In this document: piece after piece, positions 16,199 to 25,116 of the stretch | How positions within the stretch are numbered: the stretch's first letter is position 1 | How the letters are laid out: every line of letters starts with the position of its first letter | DNA from: Labrys sp. WJW | Lineage (GTDB): Bacteria > Pseudomonadota > Alphaproteobacteria > Rhizobiales > Labraceae | Assembly (NCBI RefSeq): GCF_001676615.1 | Contig: NZ_LYXZ01000061.1 | Location: forward strand, 1 to 64,000 | DNA: 64,000 nucleotides | Direction: 5' to 3' | The notes under the pieces: generated by a model | Databases searched by the model: none | Seen by the model: only the letters and a program-made list of their open reading frames with translations | What the model was told of the DNA's origin: nothing | Position numbers and translations under genes: made by a program

Positions 16199-18180
16199 TC
16201 GTCGAAGCCGGCCATTACGCACTTGTTCTCGCCCTCACGCTTGCCGTGATCCAGTCGGTGCTGCCGCTGTGGGGTGCTCGTGTCGGCGATCTCGGGCTGA
16301 TGCGTATCGGCACCAGTTCGGCCTTGTTCCAGCTTCTCTTCGTTGCTGTGGCGTTCGGCGTGCTGACCTATGCCTATGTCAGCTCGGATTTCTCGCTTAC
16401 CAACGTGTTCGAGAATTCCCATTCGGCCAAGCCGCTGCTCTACAAGATTACAGGCGTATGGGGAAACCATGAGGGCTCGATGCTGCTCTGGGTCCTCATC
16501 CTGGCGTTTTTCGGCGGACTGGTGGCTGCTTTCGGCCGCAACCTGCCGCCGACCATGAAAGCGACCGTGCTGGCGGTGCAGGCCTGGATCAGCACGGCCT
16601 TCCTCTTGTTCATCCTGCTCACCTCCAATCCCTTCACCCGCCTCACGCCGGCGCCGATGCAGGGGCAGGATCTCAACCCGATCCTGCAGGATGTCGGCCT
16701 CGCCATCCATCCCCCGCTCCTCTATCTCGGCTATGTCGGTTTCTCCATCGCCTTTGCCTTCGCCGCCGCCGCGTTGATCGAGGGGCGCATCGATGCCGCC
16801 TGGGCACGCTGGGTCAGGCCCTGGATCCTGCTGGCCTGGATCTTCCTGACATTGGGCATCGCCATGGGTTCCTACTGGGCCTATTACGAGCTGGGCTGGG
16901 GCGGCTGGTGGTTCTGGGATCCGGTCGAGAACGCCTCGCTGATGCCCTGGCTGGCCGGCACCGCGCTGCTCCACTCCGCTTTGGTGATGGAAAAGCGCAA
17001 TGCCCTCAAGGTGTGGACGATCCTGCTCGCCATCCTCACCTTCTCGCTCTCTTTGCTCGGCACCTTCCTGGTGCGCTCGGGCGTGCTTACCTCGGTGCAC
17101 GCCTTCGCCACCGATCCCAGGCGCGGTGTGTTCATGCTCGCCATCCTGGTGCTGTTCATCGGCGGCGGCCTCAGCCTGTTCGCCTGGCGCGCATCGGCCT
17201 TGAAGCAGGGCGGCATCTTCGCGCCGATCTCGCGCGAGGGCGCGTTGATCCTCAACAATCTCCTGCTCACGGTGAGCTGCTTTGCCGTGTTCATCGGCAC
17301 GCTCTACCCGCTGGCGCTGGAAGCCCTGACCGGCGGCAAGGTGTCGGTCGGTCCGCCTTTCTTCGACCTGACCTTCGGGCCGCTGATGCTGGCGGTGCTG
17401 GTGGTGATGCCGTTCGGGCCGTTCCTGGCCTGGAAGCGTGGTGACCTAGCCGGTGCCATGCAGCGCCTCGCCGCTGCGATCGGCCTGGCCATCCTGGCCG
17501 CGCTGGTGACGCTGTGGCTCAAGCAGGGCGGGCCGGTCTTGGCACCGCTCGGCGCAGGCCTCGCCTTCTTCATCATGGCGGGAGCGGTGGTCGAGATCGC
17601 CGGGCGCATCAAGCTGTTCCGCGAGCCGCTGGGATCCAGCCTGCGCCGGGCAACGGGCCTGCCGCGGTCGGCCTTCGGCACGGCCTTCGCCCATTTTGGC
17701 GTCGGCGTCACGTTGATGGGCGTCGTCGCTGCCTCAGCCTGGCAATCGGAGACCATCGTGGCGATGAAGCCCGGCGAGACCGCCACCTTCGGACGTTTCC
17801 AGGCCACCTATGTCGGCGCAGTACCCAGACGCGGCTCGAACTACACGGCCACCGAGGCGCAGTTCGTGATCCGCCGCGATGGCGTCGAGATCGGCCGCAT
17901 GACGTCCTCCAAGCGTTTCTACCCGGCGCGCCAGATGCCGGTGACGGAAACGGGCATCAGCACCCATGGTTTCGACCAGATCTATATCGGCCTCGGCGAC
18001 AATCTGCCGGATGGTGCCATTGCGGCCCGGCTCTACGACAAGCCGCTGATCACCCTGATCTGGCTCGGCTGCCTGATCATGGCGTTTGGCGGCCTGCTGT
18101 CACTCTCGGACCGTCGCCTGCGCGTCGGCGCGCCCAAGCCGGCTCGCCGGCTTGCCCAGACCATGCAACCGGCCGAATAG
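16195..18180 (+). CDS. ccmF: Cytochrome c heme lyase subunit CcmF (CycK)
   Basis: The product is 661 aa from ATG 16195, which overlaps the ccmE stop (ATGA). It is a polytopic inner-membrane protein with about 15 hydrophobic segments. The tryptophan-rich WWD signature is present in ELGWGGWWFWDPVENASLMP, next to conserved heme-ligand histidines (WGNHEGSMLLW, AIHPPLLYLGYVG and LTSVHAFATDP). A large periplasmic loop precedes the last helix. It attaches heme to apocytochrome CxxCH motifs together with CcmH and CcmI. Length is normal. Confidence 0.95.
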   Translation: MIVEAGHYALVLALTLAVIQSVLPLWGARVGDLGLMRIGTSSALFQLLFVAVAFGVLTYAYVSSDFSLTNVFENSHSAKPLLYKITGVWGNHEGSMLLWVLILAFFGGLVAAFGRNLPPTMKATVLAVQAWISTAFLLFILLTSNPFTRLTPAPMQGQDLNPILQDVGLAIHPPLLYLGYVGFSIAFAFAAAALIEGRIDAAWARWVRPWILLAWIFLTLGIAMGSYWAYYELGWGGWWFWDPVENASLMPWLAGTALLHSALVMEKRNALKVWTILLAILTFSLSLLGTFLVRSGVLTSVHAFATDPRRGVFMLAILVLFIGGGLSLFAWRASALKQGGIFAPISREGALILNNLLLTVSCFAVFIGTLYPLALEALTGGKVSVGPPFFDLTFGPLMLAVLVVMPFGPFLAWKRGDLAGAMQRLAAAIGLAILAALVTLWLKQGGPVLAPLGAGLAFFIMAGAVVEIAGRIKLFREPLGSSLRRATGLPRSAFGTAFAHFGVGVTLMGVVAASAWQSETIVAMKPGETATFGRFQATYVGAVPRRGSNYTATEAQFVIRRDGVEIGRMTSSKRFYPARQMPVTETGISTHGFDQIYIGLGDNLPDGAIAARLYDKPLITLIWLGCLIMAFGGLLSLSDRRLRVGAPKPARRLAQTMQPAE

Positions 18181-18183
18181 GCG

Positions 18184-18642
18184 ATGGCGAAGCGCTTCAT
18201 CCTCGCCTGCCTTTTCGGCCTCATGGTGCTGCCGGCGCTGGCCGTGCAGCCGGACGAGGTTCTACCCGACCCGGCCCTCGAGGCACGCGCCCGCGCGCTG
18301 TCGGCGCAACTGCGCTGCATGGTCTGCCAGAATGAATCGATCGACGATTCGAATGCCTCGCTCGCCAAGGACCTGCGCATCCTCGTGCGCGAGCGCCTGA
18401 AGGCCGGCGACAGCGACGCCGAAGTCAAGGACTTCCTGGTTGCCCGCTATGGCGATTTCATCCTCTTGAAGCCGCCTCTGGAATGGCGGACGCTCGCTTT
18501 GTGGTCGGGGCCGCCCGCATTGCTGCTGCTGGGCGGCATCGCCATATTCCTGTCGACGCGGCGGCGGCAGGCTGCTGCTCCTGCACCGCTCAGTTCGGAT
18601 GAGCAGGCCAGGGTCGATGATATCCTCAAGCGGGAAGGCTAG
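18184..18642 (+). CDS. ccmH: Cytochrome c maturation thiol protein CcmH (CycL)
   Basis: The product is 152 aa. A signal peptide (FILACLFGLMVLPALA) is followed by the CcmH domain with redox CxxC in QLRCMVCQNESIDDSNA, then RVRERLKAGDS-like helices, YGDFILLKPPL and a C-terminal membrane anchor (about 105-123). The CxxC pair reduces the apocytochrome heme-binding cysteines. It starts 3 nt after the ccmF stop. Last gene of the operon. In rhizobia I recall degP following it; here a divergent iron block intervenes. Confidence 0.93.
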   Translation: MAKRFILACLFGLMVLPALAVQPDEVLPDPALEARARALSAQLRCMVCQNESIDDSNASLAKDLRILVRERLKAGDSDAEVKDFLVARYGDFILLKPPLEWRTLALWSGPPALLLLGGIAIFLSTRRRQAAAPAPLSSDEQARVDDILKREG

Positions 18643-18689
18643 GCCGCGGATCGCCGCGGCCGCCCGGCTCGCGATGCGGAAGAGGTTTG

Positions 18690-19199
18690 CTATCGGCCGG
18701 TCTCGAACAGGAACCAGGCTCGGCGTTCGGTTTCGTCGATCCAGTTTTCGATCAGGCTCGCCGTTGCGACATCGCGGTGTTCATCGCACAGATCGTGGGT
18801 TTCGCGCAGGAAGCCGACCAGGCGCTTGTTGTCGTCGAGCAACTCGGCGAGCATGTCGCCGGGCGTGACGAAATCGGCATCATTGTCCGACAGGCGCTGC
18901 AGCCGCCCGATATGGCCAGCCGAGCGCAGCGTGGTGCCGCCGATCTTGCGGACCCTTTCCGCGATGGCGTCGGTCATGGCGAAGATCTGATCGGCCTGCT
19001 CGTCCAGCAGCAGATGATAGTCGCGAAAATGCGGGCCCGAGACGTGCCAGTGGAAATTCTTGGTCTTCAGATAAAGGGTGAACACGTCAGCAAGCAACGT
19101 CGTGAGTGCGCCTGACAGATCCTTTGTCGCATTGGAACCCAGATCGGTGGGGACCCGCAGATCCGCCGTCTTCAATGCCTTCGCCTTGTCCTTGGCCAT
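18690..19199 (-). CDS. dps: Dps-type DNA-binding ferritin
   Basis: The product is 169 aa from ATG 19199, chosen because AAAAGGAAAC lies just upstream; in-frame extension to 19580 has no support. It is a four-helix ferritin-like protein with the Dps ferroxidase residues in KNFHWHVSGPHFRDYHLLLDEQADQIF. The basic N-terminus (MAKDKAKALKTADLR) could bind DNA. It oxidises and stores iron and protects DNA under oxidative stress. Its stop faces the ccmH stop with 47 nt between. It lies next to the heme/iron uptake cassette. Confidence 0.9.
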   Translation of the reverse strand: MAKDKAKALKTADLRVPTDLGSNATKDLSGALTTLLADVFTLYLKTKNFHWHVSGPHFRDYHLLLDEQADQIFAMTDAIAERVRKIGGTTLRSAGHIGRLQRLSDNDADFVTPGDMLAELLDDNKRLVGFLRETHDLCDEHRDVATASLIENWIDETERRAWFLFETGR

Positions 19200-19380
19200 C
19201 AAGTCGTTTCCTTTTGCTATCAGGTCGGTGGCGCTCCTCTCCAGCCCAAGCGGAACCATGACGGAGAGGCAGCCTTCATAGAACATCGCTCGGCCAGCAA
19301 GGTTCATCGCGGATCGAGCTTGGACAATCGTTGGACCGCCATGGCCCTGTCTGCTTTGCCTGGTTGCTCGTGCACCGATC

Positions 19381-20292
19381 TCACCTTGAATCAAACCGAA
19401 CCGGCGCGGTGATGGTCCGGCTGACGCCAGCCGGCGGCGCGGGAACGGGCGAGGCCCTCCGGACCAGGGACAGTACCTCCTGGTCGAGTTCGACAGAACC
19501 CGAGGAACGGGCGAGCGAGGCTGCCAGTACGTTGCCTTCGTCGTCGATCCGGAAGCGGACATAGGCAATACCACGTTCACCGCGCGAACGGGCGCCGGCT
19601 GGATAACGCTTGCGCCGTTCGAGATGCGCCATCAACTGCGAGCGCCACTCCGCCGGCGCCTGGCCGGACAGCTGGCCGGAGCTGGTTTGCCGGGCTGCGT
19701 TGCGGCTCGACTGGTTGGCCTGGGCCTGTGCCACGACGGCCGCCTTCGAAGCCTCCTGGGCGTGCTGAGGACGTGGCTTGGCTGGCTTTTGCTTGGGCGG
19801 CTTTTTTGGCTCTGGCCGGAGAGCAGTCTGCTGCCTCGCCTTCATCTCGATGGGCCGCTGCTCGGGGAGCTGTACTTCGGCCTGTGTGACCTGTGTCTGC
19901 GGCGTTTCCATTATCGGTTGCGGCTTGGCTGCCTCCGTTACCGGCTCCGGAGCCTGGACCTCCTCGATGGGGTCGGCGGGCACGGGTTCCTCGGGCGCCG
20001 GGGCCGCTTCGCTGGCAGCCTGGGGTTCCGCCGCCTGCAGTTCGGGAGAAATCTCGTTGGTCTGGGTCTGCACCGCCTCCGGGGTCGGCGCGAGCTCGAT
20101 CATGATCGCCGGCGGCGGCGTATCGGCGGAAGGCGCCGCCGGCGACGGCCACAGACACCAGATGGCAACCCCAAGGTGCAGGCTGAGCACGACGAGACCC
20201 GAACAGGCCCAGAGAGCCAGATCCGCGAGGCGGCTCCCGGAGCCTGAAACGGTTTGCCAATCGGTCACGATGGGGCGCCTTCCGGTACGCAC
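19381..20292 (-). CDS. TonB energy transducer, probably dedicated to the adjacent receptor (HasB-like)
   Basis: The product is 303 aa, from GTG 20292 or GTG 20268. It has a cytoplasmic stretch, one transmembrane helix (LADLALWACSGLVVLSLHLGVAIWCLW), a long Pro/Glu/Ala-rich periplasmic spacer (about 55-205, including PKKPPKQKPAKP) and a C-terminal TonB domain (about 215-303: RKRYPAGARSRGERGIAYVRFRIDDEG, LVRRASPVPAPP). The conserved YP that contacts the TonB box is present. Located 61 nt after the receptor gene on the same strand, it probably couples proton-motive force specifically to that receptor, as HasB does for HasR. No exbBD genes are visible here. Confidence 0.85.
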   Translation of the reverse strand: MRTGRRPIVTDWQTVSGSGSRLADLALWACSGLVVLSLHLGVAIWCLWPSPAAPSADTPPPAIMIELAPTPEAVQTQTNEISPELQAAEPQAASEAAPAPEEPVPADPIEEVQAPEPVTEAAKPQPIMETPQTQVTQAEVQLPEQRPIEMKARQQTALRPEPKKPPKQKPAKPRPQHAQEASKAAVVAQAQANQSSRNAARQTSSGQLSGQAPAEWRSQLMAHLERRKRYPAGARSRGERGIAYVRFRIDDEGNVLAASLARSSGSVELDQEVLSLVRRASPVPAPPAGVSRTITAPVRFDSR

Positions 20293-20353
20293 TCCAGCCC
20301 GACCGGGGCTATCGTGGGATAGCTGGCCTTGCGCAGCGTGTTCATCGGCGCCG

Positions 20354-23044
20354 TCAGAATGTGGCGGTCAGCGAGGCGTAGAAGGTGCGCCCCGGGCCCG
20401 GTTGCTGCACCAGGCTCAGGGGGTCGACGTAATATTGGTCGGTCAGGTTCTCGACGCGGACGCTGCCCGTAAGGTTCTTGCTGAACTTGTATTCGGCGAA
20501 CACGTCCACCAGCGTGTGCCGCTTCCAGTCTACCAGGGCGATGAACTGGGATGCGCCCTGGGCCGTCACGTCGCCATGGCCGATGGCGCGGGCACCGACA
20601 TGGGAAATCCGGCCTCCGACGGTGAGCGCGTCGTCCATCAGCTTCTGGGACAGCGTAAGCGCCAGCGAATAGCGGGGCGGAATATGGTTGGTCGAGTAGT
20701 CGGCATAAAGCGACTTGTTCTCGCAGGTCCCGGCGGTGCGGCAGAACTCGACATTGGTGTAGTAATTGGCCGCCAGATCCGCCGTGAAGCCGCCGAGTTC
20801 GTAGCGGCCGGATAGTTCCAGGCCGGAGAAATGGGCGCGATCTATGTTGAAGATGCGCATGCCCGAGACACCGTTGGGGAAGGTGTACCATTGGCGCGCG
20901 ATGTAGTCGTCGACGGTCCAGTCGAAATAGCCCAGCTTGAGCATGCCCTTGTCATTCGCCGACAGCATGCCCTCCCGGCGCAGATTGGTGCCGATTTCCC
21001 AATTGCTGGAACGCTCGGGCTTCAGATGCGAATTGACGTTCATGGTGAAGGCCGAGACCGATTCCATGATGCTGGGGAGCCGCATCGCATTGGAATAGTT
21101 GACGTAGAATTGGGTGCCGTCGAAAGGCTCGACCGTCACGCCGATCGAGGGACTGATGCCGCCCTTGGCCAGCCTGGTGTCGTAGGTGTAGTCGGGCCGC
21201 ACCTGTTCGGGGGCGTTACGATCCTCGGACCAGAAATACTGGTAGCGCAGCCCCCCGTTGAGGGTGAGCCAGTCGACGGGCTGCCAGGCGACCTTGGCGA
21301 AACCGGCGGCTTCGTGGCGGATGCCGTCGCGCAGGTCCAGCCAGGTTTCCGCCTCCTTGGTGCCGCGGCTCGGGCGAGTATCCTCGCCTCGATAAGAGAG
21401 GCCATAGGTCAGGTCGGCCGAACCGTAGGGCAGATGGAATTTGGAGGTGTTGGTGATCTCGGCGCCCCACATGTCCGTGTCGGACCCGGAGCGGAAATCC
21501 CCCGGTTTAGGTGGCCTGTAGCCGGCGCGCAACGGATTGCGCATCTCCAGCTTGCTCCACCACAGATTGGTCTTGAGGTTGATGAGGTCGTTGTCTTCGG
21601 GCTTCCAGCGGTAACGCAGCGTGACGCTGTCGACCGAGGTTCCGGTGGTCTGTGCCTGCTGGACCGCCTGGCCCCGGTCATTGGTGAGCCTGGAGGCGAG
21701 AAGGTCGCCGGCTTCGCTGCGAAAGCCGTTATAGCCGAGCTGCACGCTATGCCCGTCGCCGAAGCGCACCGTCCCCTTGGCGATCCAGGATTGCGTCTCC
21801 AGCTGGGTGTTCAGCACCTCCTCGCCGGCGCGGTAATTGGCGATGCCGCCATTGTCGATATAGTCCTTGTAGTTTTCGCAGTAAGTGGGCGTGGAGCACA
21901 CGCGGCGTGGTCCCAAATGGATGGGATAGGCCGAAGGCCCGTTCGTTCCCGCGTGGTAATTGCCCTGCTTGCGGTAGGCGTAGCCGGCGATCAGGTCGAA
22001 ATTCTCCTGCTTCACCGCGGCCACGACGCTGCCCGATCCACTCGTCGGCGACAGGAGGGCTGGCCGGTCCATGCCGGTCGGGGATGGCGTGGCGATGGGC
22101 GGGGCCCAGGAGGCGTAAGGCCACTGGTAGCCGGCCACAGCGCCGGCTTTCGGCGAAGAGGTGTTGGTGCCGAAGCCGCCACGGACCCGCACGCCGTAAT
22201 TCTTGCCGTCCTCCACGATGTCGGCAGCATCGAGCGTGCGCATGGCGACGGTGCCGGCGATGCCGCTGGAGGTGACATCCGATCCCTTGGTGATGTCGAT
22301 GCCGCCGAGCAGGTCCGGGTCCACGAAGGTGCGGTTGGACGTGCCCTGATAGCCCTGGTAGACGGTCACCGCATTCTCGGCGCCATCGACCGTCACCGCG
22401 ACGCGGCCCATGCCCTGCATGCCGCGGATGTTGACGTCGATGGCACCGGCGCCGTTGCGCGCTTCGCCCGACGTCACGCCCGGCGTGCCCCGGAAGATGT
22501 CGGCCGGGCTCGATCCCCGGAAGCGCTCGATGGCCTTTTCCGAAATGTAGGCGGTGGGCGCCGGCGTCTCATAGGGGGCTTCCTGCGGGTTGCCACCACT
22601 GCCGGCCGTCACGGTGATGACGTCGAGAACCAGCGAGCCGTCGTCGGCAGGCGGGGCCGCCGTGCCGGCAGCACGCCCGCCGATGGTCACGGTGTTGGCG
22701 CTGGTGAAGCTGTAGGAAAGCCCGGTGCCTGCGAGCAGGCGCGAAAGCGCCTGTTCTCGGGTGTAGCTGCCGGACAGGGCAGGGCTCGTTCGATTGGCGA
22801 CCAGGGACGAGGCGAACAGCAGGCGCAGCCCGGCCTGATCGGCAAAGCGGGTGAGCGCCGGGCCCAGGCCCTGCTGGCGGATGTCGAGGCGAATGGTGGC
22901 CTGTTGTGACGTCTGCGCATAGGCGGCGCCGCCGCACCATGCCGACGCCAGCGCCAGGCCGATCGATGCCGACCCCAAAAGTGCGATCCTGGTGAGACCG
23001 CCAAAGCCGCACCCCCTATCATGTCCCGATCTTCTGCCGTCCAT
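20354..23044 (-). CDS. TonB-dependent heme/hemoprotein receptor with N-terminal signalling domain (HasR-like)
   Basis: The product is 896 aa from ATG 23044; an in-frame start at 23206 would place the signal peptide internally. A signal peptide (ending GGAAYAQ) is followed by a secretin/TonB N-terminal signalling domain (about 45-105, DIRQQGLGPALTRFADQAGLRL and ALSRLLAGTGLSYSF). The plug (about 140-270) has the heme-receptor-type blocks NGAGAIDVNIRGMQGMGRVAV, DGAENAVTVYQGYQG and ITKGSDVTSSGIAGTVAM. A 22-strand barrel ends in Phe (LTATF). A region resembling the FRAP...NPNL heme motif reads NAMRLPS...NSHLKPE. It should import heme or a hemoprotein ligand and signal its presence through the FecR-type protein to the ECF sigma factor. 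No HasA-type hemophore gene is in the window. Confidence 0.85.
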   Translation of the reverse strand: MDGRRSGHDRGCGFGGLTRIALLGSASIGLALASAWCGGAAYAQTSQQATIRLDIRQQGLGPALTRFADQAGLRLLFASSLVANRTSPALSGSYTREQALSRLLAGTGLSYSFTSANTVTIGGRAAGTAAPPADDGSLVLDVITVTAGSGGNPQEAPYETPAPTAYISEKAIERFRGSSPADIFRGTPGVTSGEARNGAGAIDVNIRGMQGMGRVAVTVDGAENAVTVYQGYQGTSNRTFVDPDLLGGIDITKGSDVTSSGIAGTVAMRTLDAADIVEDGKNYGVRVRGGFGTNTSSPKAGAVAGYQWPYASWAPPIATPSPTGMDRPALLSPTSGSGSVVAAVKQENFDLIAGYAYRKQGNYHAGTNGPSAYPIHLGPRRVCSTPTYCENYKDYIDNGGIANYRAGEEVLNTQLETQSWIAKGTVRFGDGHSVQLGYNGFRSEAGDLLASRLTNDRGQAVQQAQTTGTSVDSVTLRYRWKPEDNDLINLKTNLWWSKLEMRNPLRAGYRPPKPGDFRSGSDTDMWGAEITNTSKFHLPYGSADLTYGLSYRGEDTRPSRGTKEAETWLDLRDGIRHEAAGFAKVAWQPVDWLTLNGGLRYQYFWSEDRNAPEQVRPDYTYDTRLAKGGISPSIGVTVEPFDGTQFYVNYSNAMRLPSIMESVSAFTMNVNSHLKPERSSNWEIGTNLRREGMLSANDKGMLKLGYFDWTVDDYIARQWYTFPNGVSGMRIFNIDRAHFSGLELSGRYELGGFTADLAANYYTNVEFCRTAGTCENKSLYADYSTNHIPPRYSLALTLSQKLMDDALTVGGRISHVGARAIGHGDVTAQGASQFIALVDWKRHTLVDVFAEYKFSKNLTGSVRVENLTDQYYVDPLSLVQQPGPGRTFYASLTATF

Positions 23045-23226
23045 CAATCCCGCCCCGCTGATCAAAAGGGGGGAGAGCAGGCGTTTCCTGAAAACGTCTG
23101 CCAGACCCCCATATCTCCAGGACGAAACGAGGCCGGCGATCTTGCACCGCGTCGGCAGGAAAATTTCGAAGTGCCCGCGGAAGAGGGGAGCGGAACCATG
23201 TCCCAAGCGCTCGAGGGAAGGCGGCT

Positions 23227-24189
23227 TCAGTGCAGGATGGTGACGAAGGGCAGCCGCGTCACCTTGACGGGGAGCGTCGCCTCGATGGTGGAGAGCACGG
23301 ATTCCGGGTCGGCCAGCTCGAATACCCCGGTCACCTCCAGCGACTGCAGGCGGGCGCTGGTGATCACGATCCTGCCGCGGCGCTGACGCTCGATCTCGAC
23401 CACGACATCGCCCAGCGGCCTCTGGTTGAAGATGAGCTTGCCCCTGCGCCAGGCCGTCTCGGATTCGGCATCGACGGGTTCGGCCGCCGAGGGGAGGCTG
23501 TCTGGGCCGTAGCGCACCCGCTGGTCGGCTGCCGCGAGTACGCCCGTGCCGGGTCGGGCACCGGCCGTCACGTCCACTTGTCCCTCCACCACGGTAACGA
23601 CCACTTCCTGCGAACGGATGTCGACGTCGAATACGGTTCCCACGGCCCGCGCCTGCCCGCCATTGGCCGCCACCACGAAAGGCCGTCCGGCGTCCGGCCG
23701 GACTTGAAACAGCGCCTGACCTGCGAGCAGTTCCAGGCGCCGCTGGGCGGCATCGAAGGAGACATTCAGCGCCGTGTCGCCGTTGAGAAGGGCGGTGGAG
23801 CCATCCGGCAGGGTTATCGTCGCGCGTTCTCCGGCACCGGTACTGTGGTCGGCGAACAGATGCGGGCGTAGAAGGCTGGAACCGGCGACGGCCAATCCAC
23901 CGACCGCCACGCCGCCAAGCACTGCCCGTCTCGTCAATTTGGCGCGGGCATTGCGTTGGACCTTGCCTCCGGCAAGGCCGATGCCGTGCCAGATCGTCTC
24001 GGCCTCGCGGGCGGCCAGTTCATGTTCCGGGCTCTGCCCGCGCCAGGCCGCGAAAGCCTCATGGTCGGCCTTGCCTGCCTGGCCGGAATGGAGCCTGACC
24101 AGCCAGTCGATGGCCGCGTCACTGAGTGCGATATTGGCTTGCCGCCTCTCTTGGCCCGGTTCCATCTGTCTGGTCGGCGTTCTCGTCAC
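23227..24189 (-). CDS. FecR-type transmembrane anti-sigma regulator
   Basis: The product is 320 aa. An N-terminal DUF4880 cytoplasmic domain (AIDWLVRLHSGQAGKADHEAFAAWRG) is followed by one transmembrane helix (about 90-108, preceded by RR) and the periplasmic FecR domain (about 120-215: TITLPDGSTALLNGDTALNV, ALFQVRPDAGRPFVV, VGTVFDVDI). The C-terminal part (RGKLIFNQRPLGDVVVEIER) is the STN-like domain that contacts the receptor's signalling domain. It relays receptor occupancy to the sigma factor encoded 39 nt upstream. Confidence 0.88.
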   Translation of the reverse strand: MTRTPTRQMEPGQERRQANIALSDAAIDWLVRLHSGQAGKADHEAFAAWRGQSPEHELAAREAETIWHGIGLAGGKVQRNARAKLTRRAVLGGVAVGGLAVAGSSLLRPHLFADHSTGAGERATITLPDGSTALLNGDTALNVSFDAAQRRLELLAGQALFQVRPDAGRPFVVAANGGQARAVGTVFDVDIRSQEVVVTVVEGQVDVTAGARPGTGVLAAADQRVRYGPDSLPSAAEPVDAESETAWRRGKLIFNQRPLGDVVVEIERQRRGRIVITSARLQSLEVTGVFELADPESVLSTIEATLPVKVTRLPFVTILH

Positions 24190-24228
24190 CCTCTGCTCCC
24201 GGCAATCTATACGTGATCGGCCGAGGGG

Positions 24229-24759
24229 TCAGGCGACGGCGCGGAAATGGTCGCGGCAATGTCGCAGCGCCTGGGCGAGGTAGCGCGCCACCATGCTTTC
24301 GGAAACGCCGAGCCGCTTTGCGATGTCCCGATGGGAAAGGCCGTCGCAACGATTCAGCAGCAAGGCCGTGCGTGGCTTGGGTGCGAGCCTGGACAGGCCG
24401 ATGGCCAGGAAACGCAATTGGTCACAATCGATCGTGATCGTCTCGGGGCATGGAGCGCTGTCGGCCACCGCCTGGAGAATGGCTTCATCGCTGATGCAGC
24501 GGGCCGAATGCCGGCGATCCTTGCGGGCGAGATCGATGGCGATGTTGCCGGCGATGCGCAGCAGGAAGGCCTGCTGATCCTGAATGGGGCCTCGCGTGCC
24601 CTTCATGTCCGCCAGCCGCAGCCAGGTTTCCTGGACGGCCTCCTCCGCCAGATCGTGCGAGACGCTGCGTTTGCGCAGCAGGCTGCGCAGCGTCTTCCAT
24701 TGACGCAGATAGAGCGACATCAGGTCGTCACGGGCATCGGTCGTGCTGAACGTCGTCAT
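24229..24759 (-). CDS. FecI-type ECF sigma factor
   Basis: The product is 176 aa from ATG 24759 (MTTFSTTDARDD); an in-frame TTG at 24816 would add 19 residues without a ribosome-binding site. Region 2 (about 15-80) includes LAEEAVQETWLRLAD and region 4 (about 115-165) includes LAPKPRTALLLNRCDGLSHRDIAKRLGVSESMVARYLAQAL. It matches the iron-starvation FecI group. Expected target is the receptor/TonB operon downstream, activated when the FecR-type protein signals. An Irr-like box lies about 110 nt upstream. Confidence 0.85.
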   Translation of the reverse strand: MTTFSTTDARDDLMSLYLRQWKTLRSLLRKRSVSHDLAEEAVQETWLRLADMKGTRGPIQDQQAFLLRIAGNIAIDLARKDRRHSARCISDEAILQAVADSAPCPETITIDCDQLRFLAIGLSRLAPKPRTALLLNRCDGLSHRDIAKRLGVSESMVARYLAQALRHCRDHFRAVA

Positions 24760-25116
24760 CGGCGCGGCATCGGAAAAGGGAACGAAGTCGCGCTTCGGGC
24801 AGGCGATGCGCGTCAACTCATGGCAAAACCTGATATCCCATCAACAATTTCCCTGCAACATCAATAGTTTATATGGATTCTAAGGGGTGCAGAAATCCGG
24901 TGCCGTCCGGTGGGATGTGCGGTTATAGTGCGATAGGGGTCGGCATCCAGCCGGTGGGACATGCTCTCAAGCGGGAAAAAAAGTGCGTCTTACTAAAGAG
25001 TAATCCGACGGAAAAAGAGCCGTAATGTTGGTCAGGGCATTGTCACCGGCAACGGCGCTGAATGGGGGCGCTGAAGCAAAGGCGACCGGTCTATCCCTAC
25101 GGAAGGCCGTGTCATT
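24760..25116. other. Divergent intergenic region of 357 bp between the ECF sigma gene and degP
   Basis: The stretch separates the minus-strand iron cassette from plus-strand degP and is relatively AT-rich around 24830-24890. It holds the Irr-like box at 24868-24884, described separately. The right part probably carries the degP promoter; I cannot identify a specific sigma motif. No gene is seen. Confidence 0.5.
24868..24884 (-). promoter_or_regulatory. Irr-type iron control element upstream of the sigma factor gene
   Basis: The plus-strand reading TTTATAT-GGA-TTCTAAG resembles the rhizobial Irr box TTTAGAA-N3-TTCTAAA, matching 11 of 14 defined positions. It lies about 110 nt before the ECF sigma start. 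If functional, it links the heme uptake cassette to Irr, which senses heme status. Confidence 0.4.

Noticed and set aside
20831..22909. Plus-strand open frame of 692 codons opposite the receptor gene
   Set aside because: The receptor on the other strand has clear plug and barrel motifs; the antisense translation is Gly/Val/Arg-rich without domains.
18690..25116. Complete Has hemophore system
   Set aside because: Receptor, TonB, FecI and FecR types are present, but no HasA hemophore and no HasDE secretion genes are visible.
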